Positions 34,339-44,988 of a stretch of 64,000 nt of DNA are shown piece by piece. Position 1 is the stretch's first letter; each line of letters starts with the position of its first letter. The position numbers and the translations under genes are program-made. Source of the stretch: Apodospora peruviana. Its lineage: Eukaryota > Ascomycota > Sordariomycetes > Sordariales > Lasiosphaeriaceae. Under the pieces are notes generated by a model, which was not told the DNA's origin, did no database searches, and was given only the letters and a program-made list of their open reading frames with translations. The stretch is taken from NCBI GenBank assembly GCA_033439685.1, contig JAUEDM010000006.1, positions 3,348,001 to 3,412,000 on the forward strand. Direction: 5' to 3'.

Positions 34339-35196
34339 TCATTTCAAACCCCCGCTCAACAGCACGCTCTGCCCCGTCAAATACCCCGTCTGGCAAAACA
34401 TGACAACAACGTTGGCCACCTCGTGCGGCTGTCCCAGCCTGCCAACAGGAATATTCCTCACGTCACCCGGCGTGCCCTCGACAAACTTTTCGTCAGGAAT
34501 CATGCCGGTCTCCCCAATCATAGCGGGCGCAACATCGTTGACGGTAATCCCGTCTTTGGCGTGTTTATTCGCAAGATTCTTCATCAGGCCGTGCAAACCC
34601 GCCTTCGAGGCGGCATAGTGGCACCCATTGATCCCCCCGCCGTGGGCAGCGAGGGACGAGACATAAATGATACGGCCCCATTTCTGGGCGGCCATGTGCG
34701 GGATGCTGAATTTCGAAAGAATGAAAGCCGCCCGCAGGTTGATACTAATAGTATAGTCGAACTCCTCGACGGATATGTCCGCAATGTTGGGGATGCGCTT
34801 GCCATGCCCGGCATTCGATATCAAGATGTCCGGCCCGTCTTTGTTGTGCAGCTCTTTGATGCTCCGGAACAGACGCTCCATGTCTTGGAGGGATCCTACG
34901 TCAACCTTGTGGGTCGATATAACGGGTGCCGACGAGTCATCGGATGATTCTGGACGTGGGCGCAACGCCCAGAGCTCGTCCTCTAGCTTGATGATCTTGT
35001 TCTCGTTACTGGAGTAGGTCAGGGCGAGGTCGACATTCTTGAGCCAGAGGTGTCGAGCACAGGCTGCTCCGATTCTGGGATGGCTCCATGTCAGAACCAG
35101 TTATTTTCTGGTATTTTGTTGAAGTATTGCTTACCCACCCGAAGCACCCGTGATCAGGGCGAGTTTGCCTGCGAGGACATTCTCCGTTCCGGTCAT
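34339..35196 (-). CDS. Short-chain dehydrogenase/reductase (FabG-like)
   Basis: Two exons, 35196-35135 and 35074-34339, give 265 residues, the usual length for a classical SDR. The cofactor motif TGASGGIG spans the intron junction near residue 20. NAGHG, the catalytic Ser in YVSSLAAHGG, and YAASK (catalytic Tyr and Lys) are all present, so it should be an active NAD(P)(H)-dependent oxidoreductase. The C-terminal loop (GETGMIPDEKF, then GQPHEVANVVVMFC) and final strand (LTGQSVLLSGG) match the 3-oxoacyl-ACP-reductase-like branch. The real substrate cannot be told. There is no targeting sequence, so it is probably cytosolic. It converges on the low-complexity gene, with stop codons about 200 bases apart. 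Confidence 0.92.
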
Positions 35197-36118
35197 GTTT
35201 CTCGAAGACAACAGGAATATGAAGCGGGGAGAGTGAAATGCGGAGCAATCAACCTCAATGTCAGACTGCAAAGTTGAGGTACTCTTGCAGGTGAAAAGGC
35301 GTAATAATGAGTCCGAACTCTGAAAGGACGTAGATAGCGTGTTAGGGGGTGAGGAGACTAGAAATGGGCCAATCAGGCGGACGTCCCAGGCCGTGGACGG
35401 TGACTGACCGCCGGAGTGACACATGCCATCCGCCGGACCCACAAGGGTCTCTAACGTCGAGTCGGTTCTCGGAACGACACCGCGGGCTGCCCGAGTAACG
35501 CCGTGTCATGGCCTTCCGAACTGCGTCTTATACGTCGTACGCCCTTTCGAACAAATTTCTTGTCATAACTTTCCATAGTACTGCAATTCACTAAAAATCC
35601 GAGTCACCAGATCCATCATCCAGTCGCCTCGCCACTCTCCTTCCCGAATTTCTTCTTAACCTATTTCACTGCAAAATATCTGGTTCCCGCTCAACTATAT
35701 CAACCTCAGTCTCACTCACCATCTCAAATGCTCATCAGAATCCAGATCACCTCAAGCTGAACCTCACCTGATCGATCTAATCTGAACTTCATGTGATTTC
35801 TATCTCAGAGAAAGGAGAAAAGAAGGAGTGAAAGTGCTGTCTTATCTGGTCTTTCCACGAGGAAGAGGCCCAAACAATTTTCTCTGCAATCTCCTTCAGA
35901 CTGCATCGCATCAATATTATTTCACCACTCCAGCTCATTCTGCCACAGCTCCCTCGGTTGCCAGTCACCAGGTGAGGATTTGCCACTCACCAAAGCTCGT
36001 TTTCTTTCCGCTTTCCAGAACAGAACAAGTCCCCGAACATCAACGCAACAAAACCATCTACCTTACCTGTTGTCTAACACCAACCAACAGAACCAAAAAC
36101 ACAAACCCGGTCGGCAAA
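35197..36118. promoter_or_regulatory. Divergent promoter region and leader with a probable 5'UTR intron
   Basis: About 920 bases between the divergent SDR and acetyltransferase genes. The acetyltransferase leader contains a likely intron, about 35972-36090, with a CAG/GTGAGG donor, a CTAAC branch site and a CAACAG acceptor 28 bases before the ATG. A long frame through the leader (from 35828) is probably coincidental. Confidence 0.45.
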
Positions 36119-36967
36119 ATGGCGCCGGCAATAGCGGCGGCCCCGGTCATCGCGGTTCTCGAGCCGACTCCAAGCAGCCGCGAATGCATCCGTAAGTGGG
36201 ATCCCAGGCTCAAGGCCCACGAGCAGACCCATCCGGACATCCCCCAGACCTTCCGCGACGCGATGGAGGTCCGCCAGAAGATTTTCGTCGAGGAGCAGGG
36301 CGTCGAGCAGTGCAACGAGTTTGACTGGGACGATGCTCGTTCCGTCCACATTGTAATCTACGCAAAGGGCCTCGAGGTCGTGAAGCGCGAGGTTCTCGAC
36401 CCGGAGACAGGCGCCGCCGTTATCATGAACCACAGCGAAACTTGTTCTCGGCAACCCATCGGCACCATCCGTATCGTGCCCCCCCCACACCCGCCTCACC
36501 CGCGCAAAGGCGAGGCCTACATTGGTGGCGACCTCATCAGCGGAGAAGAACTGGTAAGTAAGGTCCGCGGAGGCTATCATGACTACCTACCTAACACTGA
36601 CCCTGACGCTGACAAGAAGACGAAGGACTCTGCCGACAACGATAGCGTGAACGTTGATCTCACAGGCGATGATGGAGACCACGTGAACGACCGCGATAAA
36701 AAAGTCTACGCCAAATTCGGCCGACTCGCGGTGCTCAAGGAGTTTCGCGGTCGCGGCATCGCGGGCAAGCTCGTCCGCGCAGCGGTCGACTGGACGATTG
36801 AGAACAGCGAGTACTGCCTGGTCTGCGTCCACGCGCAGGACCAGCCGCACGTCGTCAGGATGTGGGAGCACTTCCGTTTCAAGAGAGACGAGGCCATGGG
36901 CCGCTGGGAGGAGGAGGGTATCCCGCATGTCGGCATGTTCATGTATCCTGGCTTGTGGTACGAGTGA
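36119..36967 (+). CDS. GNAT-family N-acetyltransferase
   Basis: A frame of 282 residues if unspliced, 261 if the internal 63-base segment at 36554-36616 is removed as an intron. That segment starts GTAAGT, has a CTAAC branch-like site and ends AAG, contains no stop and keeps the frame. It falls before the catalytic core. GNAT features: FRDAMEVRQKIFVEEQGVE is the typical N-terminal helix of the acetyltransferase fold, PIGTIRIVPP is the central beta hairpin, and KFGRLAVLKEFRGRGIAGKL is the acetyl-CoA motif (the R-G-x-G-I/A loop). The last part, VHAQDQPHVVRMWEHFRF, also fits. The acceptor may be an amine, polyamine or protein, and cannot be told from sequence. The ATG follows a predicted 5'UTR intron. 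Confidence 0.9.
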   Translation: MAPAIAAAPVIAVLEPTPSSRECIRKWDPRLKAHEQTHPDIPQTFRDAMEVRQKIFVEEQGVEQCNEFDWDDARSVHIVIYAKGLEVVKREVLDPETGAAVIMNHSETCSRQPIGTIRIVPPPHPPHPRKGEAYIGGDLISGEELVSKVRGGYHDYLPNTDPDADKKTKDSADNDSVNVDLTGDDGDHVNDRDKKVYAKFGRLAVLKEFRGRGIAGKLVRAAVDWTIENSEYCLVCVHAQDQPHVVRMWEHFRFKRDEAMGRWEEEGIPHVGMFMYPGLWYE

Positions 36968-37692
36968 AGCAGATCGTCTTCTTTCCACCAGAGGACGGTG
37001 AAGGATCCGTTCGAATTGATCAACCGATTGGGCGGATCTACTCCGAATCATGGAGGGAAGGGATGTTTCAACCAACTGAGCAACAGGTCTCTTCACTCCC
37101 TAGTAATGGGGGGATCAATCTGTTCACGTCACTCCATTTTCTCTCTTTTCTCTTTTTTCTCTCGTTTCTCTCGTTTCTCTCTTTTCTCTCTTTCGGATGA
37201 CCAATATTCGGTGATGATATCTCACAGGGATATGGGAGCGCAATATGGAATGGCGTTCACCGTCAAGGTCTCGCAACTCTGGTTTGAAAACGGTAGCTCA
37301 TTCAAGGGATCAGCATAGATGGGCGATATCATACCCAGGTTCGTTTAGCTACCAATACAAGGTAGCCATGGCGTTAGGGACATCGTAGACATGAGTGAGC
37401 ATAGCGCAAACCAGAACACACCACACGAAAAGACATAACCGAACCACCGGCTGACTTTTGCTCATCGTCGGAAAAGTTCATGATTTTTTCCCCTCGGTTT
37501 ATGTGAGAGCCCTTAATTTGTGACCTGTGTGACAAAGTATGCCGTTTAAAGTAGAAAAACCGCATTCCACCCCTTGCCCGAAAACGCGCAAATGCAGCCC
37601 TGCAAAAAAACACATGCCCGAGAGAAAAAAGATCCTGTTCCTTGTCCGACACCACCCCAAGAAGCCATCGACCGCACCAGCAGATAAACCCT
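36968..37692. other. Convergent intergenic region with pyrimidine tract
   Basis: About 720 bases between the convergent acetyltransferase and RPS5 genes. It contains a 60-base C/T tract near 37132-37193, listed separately. No gene is supported. Confidence 0.5.
37132..37193 (+). repeat. Polypyrimidine (CT-rich) tract
   Basis: A nearly pure run of TCTC and TTTC units about 60 bases long, with only a few G, downstream of the acetyltransferase stop. Such tracts are common in fungal untranslated regions and are usually simple sequence. Confidence 0.8.
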
Positions 37693-38614
37693 TTACCGGT
37701 TAGACTTGGCGACACGCTCAAGCTCGTCCTTCTTCTTGATGGCGTATGAGTTGCTGCTTCCCTTGGCAGCGTTGATCAGCTCCTCAGCAAGGCACTCGGC
37801 GATCGACTTGACGTTGCGGAAAGAGGCCTCGCGAGCACCGGTGGTGAGGAGGGCAATGGCCTGGTTGACACGGCGCAGGGGCGACACATCGACGGCCTGT
37901 CTCCGGACGGTACCGGCGGAGCCGATTCTGGTGCTGTCTTCGCGGGGGCCGCAGTTGACGATGGCATCGACGGCGATCTGGATGGGGTTCTGGTCGGTCA
38001 TGAGGTGGATCTGCCACATTTGTGTTAGGTATCGGATTCGACATTCGTGCGGATATTGGGCTCAGCTCACGATCTCGAAGGAGTGGGCAACAATGCGGAC
38101 AGCCATGAGCTTCTTGCCGTTGTTGCGGCCGTGCATCATCAGGGAGTTGGTGAGACGCTCGATGATGGGGCACTGGGCCTTGCGGAAACGCTTGACGGCA
38201 TAACGGCCAGCGGAGTGAGGGATGTAGACGGGAGACCGGATCTGGATGTAATCGCTGCAGAGGTGACCCGTTAGCCCCAAATTATAGAGATCGTGAAAAT
38301 AGCCCCAATTCCCATATGTCCCATTCTCTGCCAATTCGATCCATCGTTTCGTGCACGGTAATGGTGGTGGTGCGTTCTTACGTCAAGGAGATGTCCCGGA
38401 TCTCAACATCCTCGTAGCTCCATCGGTCTGTAATTGACAAAGAAGTCAGTCATTTGCACCTGGAATGGTTTTTTGTCGCGATGCAGCATTTTGAATCGGG
38501 AGTTGCATCTATCGAATCGCACGTACTGAACAGCTTGATGCTGCCAACCTCGGCAAGCACCTCCTTGGGGAGGACCTCGTAGCCGGTGACGTTTTCAACG
38601 TCGCCCTCAGACAT
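37693..38614 (-). CDS. rps5: 40S ribosomal protein S5 (uS7)
   Basis: Four exons on the minus strand, 38614-38527, 38427-38382, 38254-38071 and 38010-37693, join to 211 residues, the normal RPS5 length. The protein starts MSEGDVENV and has KLFNRWSYEDVEI across the first splice. It continues DYIQIRSPVYIPHSAGRYA and CPIIERLTNSLMMHGRNNGKK, and ends with ELERVAKSNR, all typical of eukaryotic uS7. It sits at the head of the small subunit and touches mRNA near the exit. Exon 2 is only 46 bases. RPS5 is head to head with RPS25. The four-exon structure is consistent with the highly expressed, intron-rich ribosomal genes of filamentous fungi. Confidence 0.97.
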
Positions 38615-38917
38615 TTTGTTGGCTGTATCTGCTGCGAAAACCTCGGAGGTGGTGATGGGTGTGAATTGGCGATGAGGGTGGTCGACACAGGACTCGGAAT
38701 ACTTGAGAGTTCAGTGGTCGTGATTTTTTTGGTGGCCCCGCCCGAGGGCCCGAAATTGGTGCAGGGCCACGCACCAGCCACTCACGGCGCCCGATTCTTA
38801 TTAGGGCTCGGTTGACCTAAGCTGCAGCAGCGCAACGAACTTAGGAAAAATCTCCCCGCCTTTCGCCGTGAGATCAACGACTCAACCTCCATCAAATCAC
38901 CAGCACAATCATTCAAA
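38615..38917. promoter_or_regulatory. Shared bidirectional promoter of RPS5 and RPS25
   Basis: The ATGs of the two ribosomal protein genes are only 303 bases apart and face away from each other, so this short region must carry both promoters and leaders. It is GC-rich in the middle. A single TTAGGGC at about 38801 resembles the telomere-like site bound by Tbf1-type factors at ribosomal genes in some ascomycetes, but one copy is weak evidence. Confidence 0.75.
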
Positions 38918-39361
38918 ATGGCTCCCGCAGCGTCTGGTGCTAAGAAGCAGAAGAAGAAGTGGTCCAAGGGAAAGGGTAATTATTTTCCACTCTGCGGAAG
39001 CGATGCCCGATTGAAAATGAGGAAAACCGACACAGAGGGCTAACTTGGACGTTTTGGCGACATCGATCAGTCAAGGACAAGGCCCAGCACGCCGTCATCC
39101 TTGACAAGGCCACTTCCGACAAGCTCTACAAGGATGTTCAGTCCTACCGCCTCGTAACGGTCGCCACGCTTGTCGACAGACTCAAGATCAACGGCTCGCT
39201 CGCGCGCAAGTGCCTCAAGGACCTCGAGGAGAAGGGACAGATCAAGCAGGTGGTTTCGCACAGCAAGATGAAGATCTACAGTATGTTGAGTCTACAACAG
39301 ATGATAAAATTGGGAATACTGACAGATAATAACAGCCCGCGCCGTCACTGCGACCGATTAA
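38918..39361 (+). CDS. rps25: 40S ribosomal protein S25 (eS25)
   Basis: Three exons, 38918-38975, 39071-39280 and 39336-39361, join to 97 residues. The basic N-terminus MAPAASGAKKQKKKWSKGK, the core KDKAQHAVILDKATSDKLYK and LVTVATLVDRLKINGSLARK, and the short end RAVTATD are typical of fungal eS25. The protein is a small-subunit head protein near the P/E site, needed by some viral IRES elements in other eukaryotes. The last exon carries only 26 bases. All introns have GT-AG ends and a branch-like CTGAC before the acceptor. It shares its promoter region with RPS5. Confidence 0.97.
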
Positions 39362-41228
39362 ATGACCAATTTTTTCGTCGACAGAGGAGCCGGCAAAAGA
39401 GCATGACTGCAATTTGGTGATGATGGTTCGCGCTTGGGTTCACGGTTTTCTTTCGGTCAAAACGACTACGTCTCTGGAAATGGACTCTTTTTCAGCAACG
39501 GTGTAGCATAGGGATCCGGAAGTGCTCCAGATTCTTTTTGACTGGAAATGGCATCAAGATACGAACACATGAACACGTCCCATGCTTGCTGGGAGTTCGA
39601 GTGCGATGCACGCCGCCAAGGCTATCTGTGCCTGATCCTGATCCGTGATAGCCACTGGGGGTTCCGGGAGAGTCTCTCTAGCCCTTCACGGGGAGGGAGT
39701 TGATGGCACTGATGTAGTGGAATATAATACCCATCAAAACCACTACGAGCATGTTGTGATTGTGTGACCTGCTTTTTATGCTAAAGATGCCGGCAATGCA
39801 ACCGTCATTACTGATAACAGTCTATCACGGTACAGTGTACGACATATCATGGCCAAAGAGATGCTGTATGTCGGCCGTTGAGGTACTTCTACTACTGTCT
39901 TTCAGATATCCATTGGCGACCTACGAGATATCATAGCTGTTCAGATGGTCAAGTACGTCTGGTTAGGACGAATCTCATGATGGTATTCTCATTGACAACG
40001 TCGGTTGACTTGTGGTTCATCCAATGGCTAAATACCCTATATGTATGGAAAATGTCTCGTCATCACATAACACAAGAATGCGAGTATGAAAGATTCCATG
40101 TCACCTGACTTGCCTCGAGATAAGACGCCAGAAAGCAATTGATCTCACGCTCTGTATGGTGCCACACAGCCACCGTTGTCCGATAAAGCTCCAGTAACTG
40201 TCAAAGGACTGGTCAGTTGCCACTTCCCAGTTCCAGGATGGAACCCGTCATGCATGATTACGCTACACCAACACAATGGATTTTGATGGTGATTGTAAAA
40301 TGAGACTCCCCAGTTTATAGCAATGGCAAGCCGCTTGCCCGGGCATTCAGGGGACTAGAACGTCGAGATTTTCTCTACAGGGCTGTTGATGCCCGCAACA
40401 CGAATAGGACTGGATCCAATAGAAGGTCGCAAGGCTATTGGAAAGCTTCCGGCAAGCGACTCGTGGAACCTTTCAGCCGAGACGAGGCTAGAAAATCCGA
40501 ACAGCGGTCCGCAATGGAAATTTTGGTTACCGAGATACTTATCCGCCTCTTGACTCGGCATGCCACAAACGAATGAGACCGAGGAAGTTTGTAACTGAAA
40601 CGCGATATGGAGGCTCTTGAGAGATCGAAGTCATCGACAATTGACACGTCGACGCAATGGACCCGACTCCCCGTCTCTTTCCCGGCGTCGTGATTTAAAG
40701 TTCACCGTGACACCTGCAACCTGTGAGGGAAATTTTCGTAGGGATGTGTACCCCTGCAATTGCAAACAACAAGAAAAAAAATACCTAATCAATGTAAACT
40801 CCATCTCATTGGTCGAGTTGCCCTTCTGGCCGCGAAGACTGGAACCTCGGGCTTTGCCGGCACTGCGAGAATCCTTTAGCGCTCTGGATTACAGGCTGGA
40901 GCCTTGGAAGCCCTGGAGCACTGGGCGTGAATTGGGGGGCTGTTTCCCAGCGAAACGTCCACTCGTTGCCGTGGCTAGAGGCTGCTGTTGGTCTGTGCAC
41001 ATTGGCGACCAGGGGGTGCCGGGAAGATTCGCTCCTCAAAAGCTGGTCTCTTCCTTACTTAACGTGCGAATTTTTTTCCCTCTCCCCCCAAAACTTCAGT
41101 CGAGCAGATTTATTCTCGCGACATCCCCCATCTTCTTCCATCCTCCAGACTCTCGTTCTGCAGAGCTTGGGCTTCCACATCTCCACTCCATCTTTTCTCT
41201 AGGTCGTTGATCGCACAGAAAAGCCAAA
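39362..41228. other. Intergenic and ADP/ATP carrier leader, no supported gene
   Basis: About 1.9 kb. Frames such as 40617-41210 overlap the C/T-rich stretch just before the carrier gene and are probably untranslated leader. No domain is recognisable. The last 200 bases likely form the leader of the carrier mRNA. Confidence 0.5.
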
Positions 41229-42796
41229 ATGACGTCCAAGGAAGATATCAGAATCTTGGGCATGCCCGTAAGCTGCGACCATTCCTTTGTTGCCTCAAAT
41301 TGCCTCGATCCATCGACGAGTTCCCATTTGGGCTCGCTGCCGCTCCAAACATCATCGTGATCACCAATTGGCACGAACCCTTCGAGTCAATGGTATTTGC
41401 GATGGCTTTGGGGTGGTCGGCGTGCTTGATTGAGGTGCTCGTCGAGGGTCATCTGGAAGATCCTTCTGCCCTTATCATCGCATGCAACGTCGTCAGATTG
41501 CTAACTCCATCCTTCTACAGTCCTTCGTGGTGGACTTCTTGAGTATGTCAATCTCCAACATCCATCTCCGACCGCGCGCTGGCTGCTGCTAGTACAGTGG
41601 ATGCCTGCTGCAAGCTGCGACCGACGGGATGGCAATTAAAAACAACAGTGTACTGACATCTAGCTTCTAGTGGGTGGTGTCTCCGCCGCCGTCTCGAAGA
41701 CCGCTGCTGCTCCCATCGAGCGTGTTAAGCTTCTCGTCCAGAACCAGGTACGTTCTGCCCCCTTGAACACTATTCCAGTAATTTCCGCGAGACCTGGCGA
41801 GCTTTGAGCAGCATCGGTAATCGAGAACCTACCGGGTTTCCGATTGTCACGTGCGATCAGCGCAGAGCTCCCAGCTTCGTCATGCTGTAACTCGCAACAC
41901 GCGATTCGACTGCCCTGCTAACAACCCTCCAGGATGAGATGATCAAGGCTGGCCGTCTTGACAAGCGGTACGCTGGTATCGCCGACTGCTTCCGTCGCAC
42001 TACTGCCGATGAGGGTGTTATGGCTCTGTGGCGTGGCAACACTGCCAACGTCATCCGTTACTTCCCTACCCAGGCCCTGAACTTCGCTTTCCGTGACAAG
42101 TTCAAGGCCATGTTCGGCTACAAGAAGGACCGCGATGGTTATGCCAAGTGGATGGCTGGTAACCTTGCCTCCGGTGGTGTAAGTTTTACAGCTCTCTTTG
42201 TCATTACGACGTCCATCTAACAACATTCCTAGGCTGCTGGTGCCACTTCGCTCCTCTTCGTTTACTCGCTCGATTATGCCCGTACCCGTCTTGCCAACGA
42301 CGCCAAGTCCGCCAAGAAGGGTGGTGAGCGTCAGTTCAACGGTCTGGTTGATGTCTACCGCAAGACCCTCGCTTCCGATGGTATTGCCGGTCTGTACCGT
42401 GGTTTCGGTCCCTCCGTCGCTGGTATCGTCGTTTACCGTGGTCTCTACTTCGGCCTGTACGACTCTATCAAGCCCGTCGTCCTTGTCGGTAACCTCGCCA
42501 ACAACTTCCTTGCCTCGTTCGCTCTCGGTTGGTGCGTCACCACTGGTGCTGGTATCGCCTCTTATCCCCTTGACACTGTCCGCCGTCGCATGATGATGAC
42601 CTCCGGTGAGGCCGTCAAGTACAAGAGCTCTATCGATGCTTTCCGCCAGATCGTTGCCAACGAGGGTGTCAAGTCTCTCTTCAAGGGTGCTGGTGCCAAC
42701 ATTCTCCGTGGTGTCGCCGGTGCTGGTGTGCTCTCCATCTACGATCAACTCCAGGTCCTGGTCTTCGGCAAGGCCTTCAAGGGCGGTTCCGGCTAA
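41229..42796 (+). CDS. AAC: Mitochondrial ADP/ATP carrier
   Basis: Five exons, 41229-41267, 41521-41542, 41671-41747, 41933-42178 and 42233-42796, give 315 residues. The protein is a mitochondrial inner-membrane antiporter exchanging matrix ATP for cytosolic ADP. The three repeats of the carrier family are visible: PIERVKLLVQNQ at the end of exon 3, LDYARTRLAND in exon 5, and PLDTVRRRMMM, whose RRRMMM motif is diagnostic of ADP/ATP carriers. FVVDFLMGGVSAAVSKTAAAP matches the first helix across three exons. Exon 1 (39 bases) and exon 2 (22 bases) are very short and carry only the N-terminus and the start of helix 1. Codon choice favours C-ending codons more than in the neighbouring genes, as expected for a highly expressed gene. 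Confidence 0.97.
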
Positions 42797-43478
42797 ATGC
42801 TTCCAACCCAATGTACAAAATTTAGTGGAGATGATGGGAGTTGGGGGTTAATAGCGGTTGGGCTGGTGCGAGGTTGGTGACTGCGTCGAGACGATAGATG
42901 CGCGGAACCACGGTTGTGGGTCTCGGACGAGGCCCATCAATCGATGGCTTTTCGCGGGACGGACACAGGCTTGGCTGGCGTTTCTGGTCACGCTGGTTAT
43001 TCCCAGTTCTCCCGCTGTAATTTATACTCTTTGGCCATTCCCCCGTGTATTCCTTGCAACGACCATCTCTTGCCGGAGTCGACTTTCTTCTGGCTGTTTT
43101 TTCCTTTGTGGTTGCATGCGACTCATAGATTCCTTCGACAATAGTTTTACTCTGGGCAATCAACGGAGTTATTTTCCTATAGACTTGCACGTTCCGACTT
43201 GACTTTTCGAGACTTGCTACTTCAAATGGGTGTGCTTTGGATTGACACAGTATTTTGTAGCCCAAGCAAGAATCTTACGTAACGGCATTTAAGCTTGCGC
43301 GCTTCGTCGCGTCTCCCGACTTGAGCTTTGGAGTTGGACCCCTCATGCCCGTAATGAACTCAACTTTGTCCAACATTCCTCTCCCAGTCCAAACATACTC
43401 CTCGAATTTACCTACAGTCGCGTATTGGCCACCGGGATCAATTGATATCACGAACGGCTTCTACGGAATTAAATACCC
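42797..43478. other. Intergenic, no supported gene
   Basis: About 680 bases between the carrier and CENP-X genes, both on the plus strand. It holds the carrier 3' end and the CENP-X promoter. No separate gene is supported. Confidence 0.5.
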
Positions 43479-44043
43479 ATGGCGTCCAGGCAATCCGCAG
43501 CCCGTGGGCCCGGCAGTCGCGGCGGTCGCGGCGGTCGAGCAACTGCGACACCGACGAGGGGAGGAGCTGGAGGAGGACGAGCGCGAGGCGGCGCTGCTGC
43601 CGCTGCCGGGAAGAAATCGAGTAATCCGAATAAGAAGAGGAGAACGGAGGATGATGAGGACGAGGACGATGCGCAAGAGGAGGAGGATGACGAGGTTATT
43701 GAGGTGGATTCTGATGATGATGTTGGGGGTGATGATGAAGAGGACGAAGAGGATGAAGATAAAAAGACTATACCGCCTGAGCTGTTGACGAGGTTGCTGC
43801 AGGAGTTTTTTGAGAGGGACAGCACCAGGATTACGAAGGACGCGAATAGTGCCGTCGCGAGGTACGTGGATGTGTTTGTTCGGGAGGCGATTGCACGGGC
43901 GGCGGTGGAGAGGGAACCGGGAGGTGGGTTTTTGGAGGTAAGCTTTTCCTCTCTCCCTGGGTTGTTAGTTTGGTGGTTGCTGATATTTGAATTAGGTTGA
44001 AGATTTGGAAAAGATTGCGCCGCAGTTGTTGCTTGATTTATGA
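43479..44043 (+). CDS. mhf2: CENP-X/MHF2 histone-fold protein
   Basis: Two exons, 43479-43937 and 43996-44043, give 168 residues. The C-terminal about 75 residues are the CENP-X core: IPPELLTRLLQEFF, DANSAVARYVDVFVREAIARAA and, across the intron, FLEVEDLEKIAPQLLLDL. This is a histone fold that pairs with CENP-S/MHF1 and binds DNA with FANCM/Mph1 at forks and at kinetochores. The N-terminal about 95 residues are an extension rich in Gly, Arg and Ala, including RG repeats, followed by a long Asp/Glu tract (about 55-95). The human protein has almost no such tail. The start ATG gives MASRQSAARG. The long antisense frame across the acidic tract is a shadow. Confidence 0.9.
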
Positions 44044-44914
44044 GGGACATACGGATGGATATGCGAGCTGAGATGTTGGGTGTGAGGAAAGAAGAAGGAA
44101 GCGAAGCAAAGCCCTGACGGACGATGACGATGAACTTGTCAACGACCGCGTCATACCCTCCCCACGATCCCGATGCTGAAGAACGCGAGAAAACAACATC
44201 AAAGCCAGCTATGGTTGAGCATGGCGGGACAGCGAAGGGGAAATTTGTCTCCAGTTCCATTCCCTTGGGGCCTCCCCCTCTTCCCTCTGGAGCACACCGT
44301 CGATATTCGAACATACCCAGTCTTCGCTCCGAAAGGATATGCCGCCTCTATGAACATGGACATGATGGAATCGGCAGCAAATACAGCCGGGATTCGTCTA
44401 ATCACCGGGTGATCGAAGCAGTCACATGCAGCGGCCCTGACTGTTCTAGAAGGAAGACATGGAAATATAAGCAGCGCAAGACACTGTTCAGACTAGGACT
44501 TTATTTATGATTTTGGAGGAAGACCAGTCCTTTTGAGAGGAGGAACTGGGCTGGCGGTGGGATATATAATCCGCCCAACACGCCGAGAGAGCGATCCTAT
44601 TCACGATGCCGTACGTAGAATTCGCGCAGCGGAGTACTACTACTGGCCGAGGTAGCCAGATGACGAGTGGTGTACCACCTTCACTACCGTCATCGTGCGG
44701 CAATAAAGGCGGAACAGGGTAGGGCAGTATCCGCCAACAAAGGAGATCAGAACAAGATAACCTACCTTAATTGAGCCAGACCTTTTCTGGTCCCGGTGCT
44801 ATTCTATCGTCTCTTTATTCCACTTCTTGCGAGCAGGTCCACTTCTTCTGTGTCAACCCATCCACACACACACTCACTGAGTCATAAACAAGACAGTGAT
44901 TAAATTGTTTTAAC
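44044..44914. other. Intergenic, no supported gene
   Basis: About 870 bases between the CENP-X gene and the tRNA. Several frames (44124-44510, 44173-44412) overlap in different phases and lack domains, so no gene is supported. Confidence 0.5.
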
Positions 44915-44988
44915 GCCGACGTGGCGCAATTGGTCAGCGCGTCAGACTTTTAATCTGAATGTTGCGAGTTCGAGTCTCGCCGTTGGCG
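44915..44988 (+). tRNA. tRNA-Lys (anticodon UUU)
   Basis: The 74 bases fold as a standard cloverleaf with no intron: acceptor stem 44915-44921 with 44981-44987, a four-base-pair D stem, anticodon stem TCAGA/TCTGA around loop CTTTTAA, and T stem GCGAG/CTCGC around TTCGAGT. Anticodon TTT is at 44949-44951, so it reads AAA/AAG. The B box GAGTTCGAGTC is intact. The discriminator base is G. T-rich sequence just downstream can serve as a Pol III terminator. Confidence 0.95.

Noticed and set aside
35828..36118. In-frame N-terminal extension of the GNAT protein
   Set aside because: It contains a good 5'UTR intron (donor near 35972, acceptor at 36090) and nothing family-like. The downstream ATG has the better context.
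40617..41210. 197-codon frame before the ADP/ATP carrier
   Set aside because: Lies in the C/T-rich leader of the carrier, with no domain.
41918..42811. 297-codon minus-strand frame opposite the ADP/ATP carrier
   Set aside because: An antisense shadow caused by the strong codon bias of the carrier. The sense frame is the known protein.
43469..44314. 281-codon minus-strand Ser-rich frame
   Set aside because: It overlaps the acidic tract of CENP-X, whose Asp/Glu codons read as Ser-rich in reverse. No domain.
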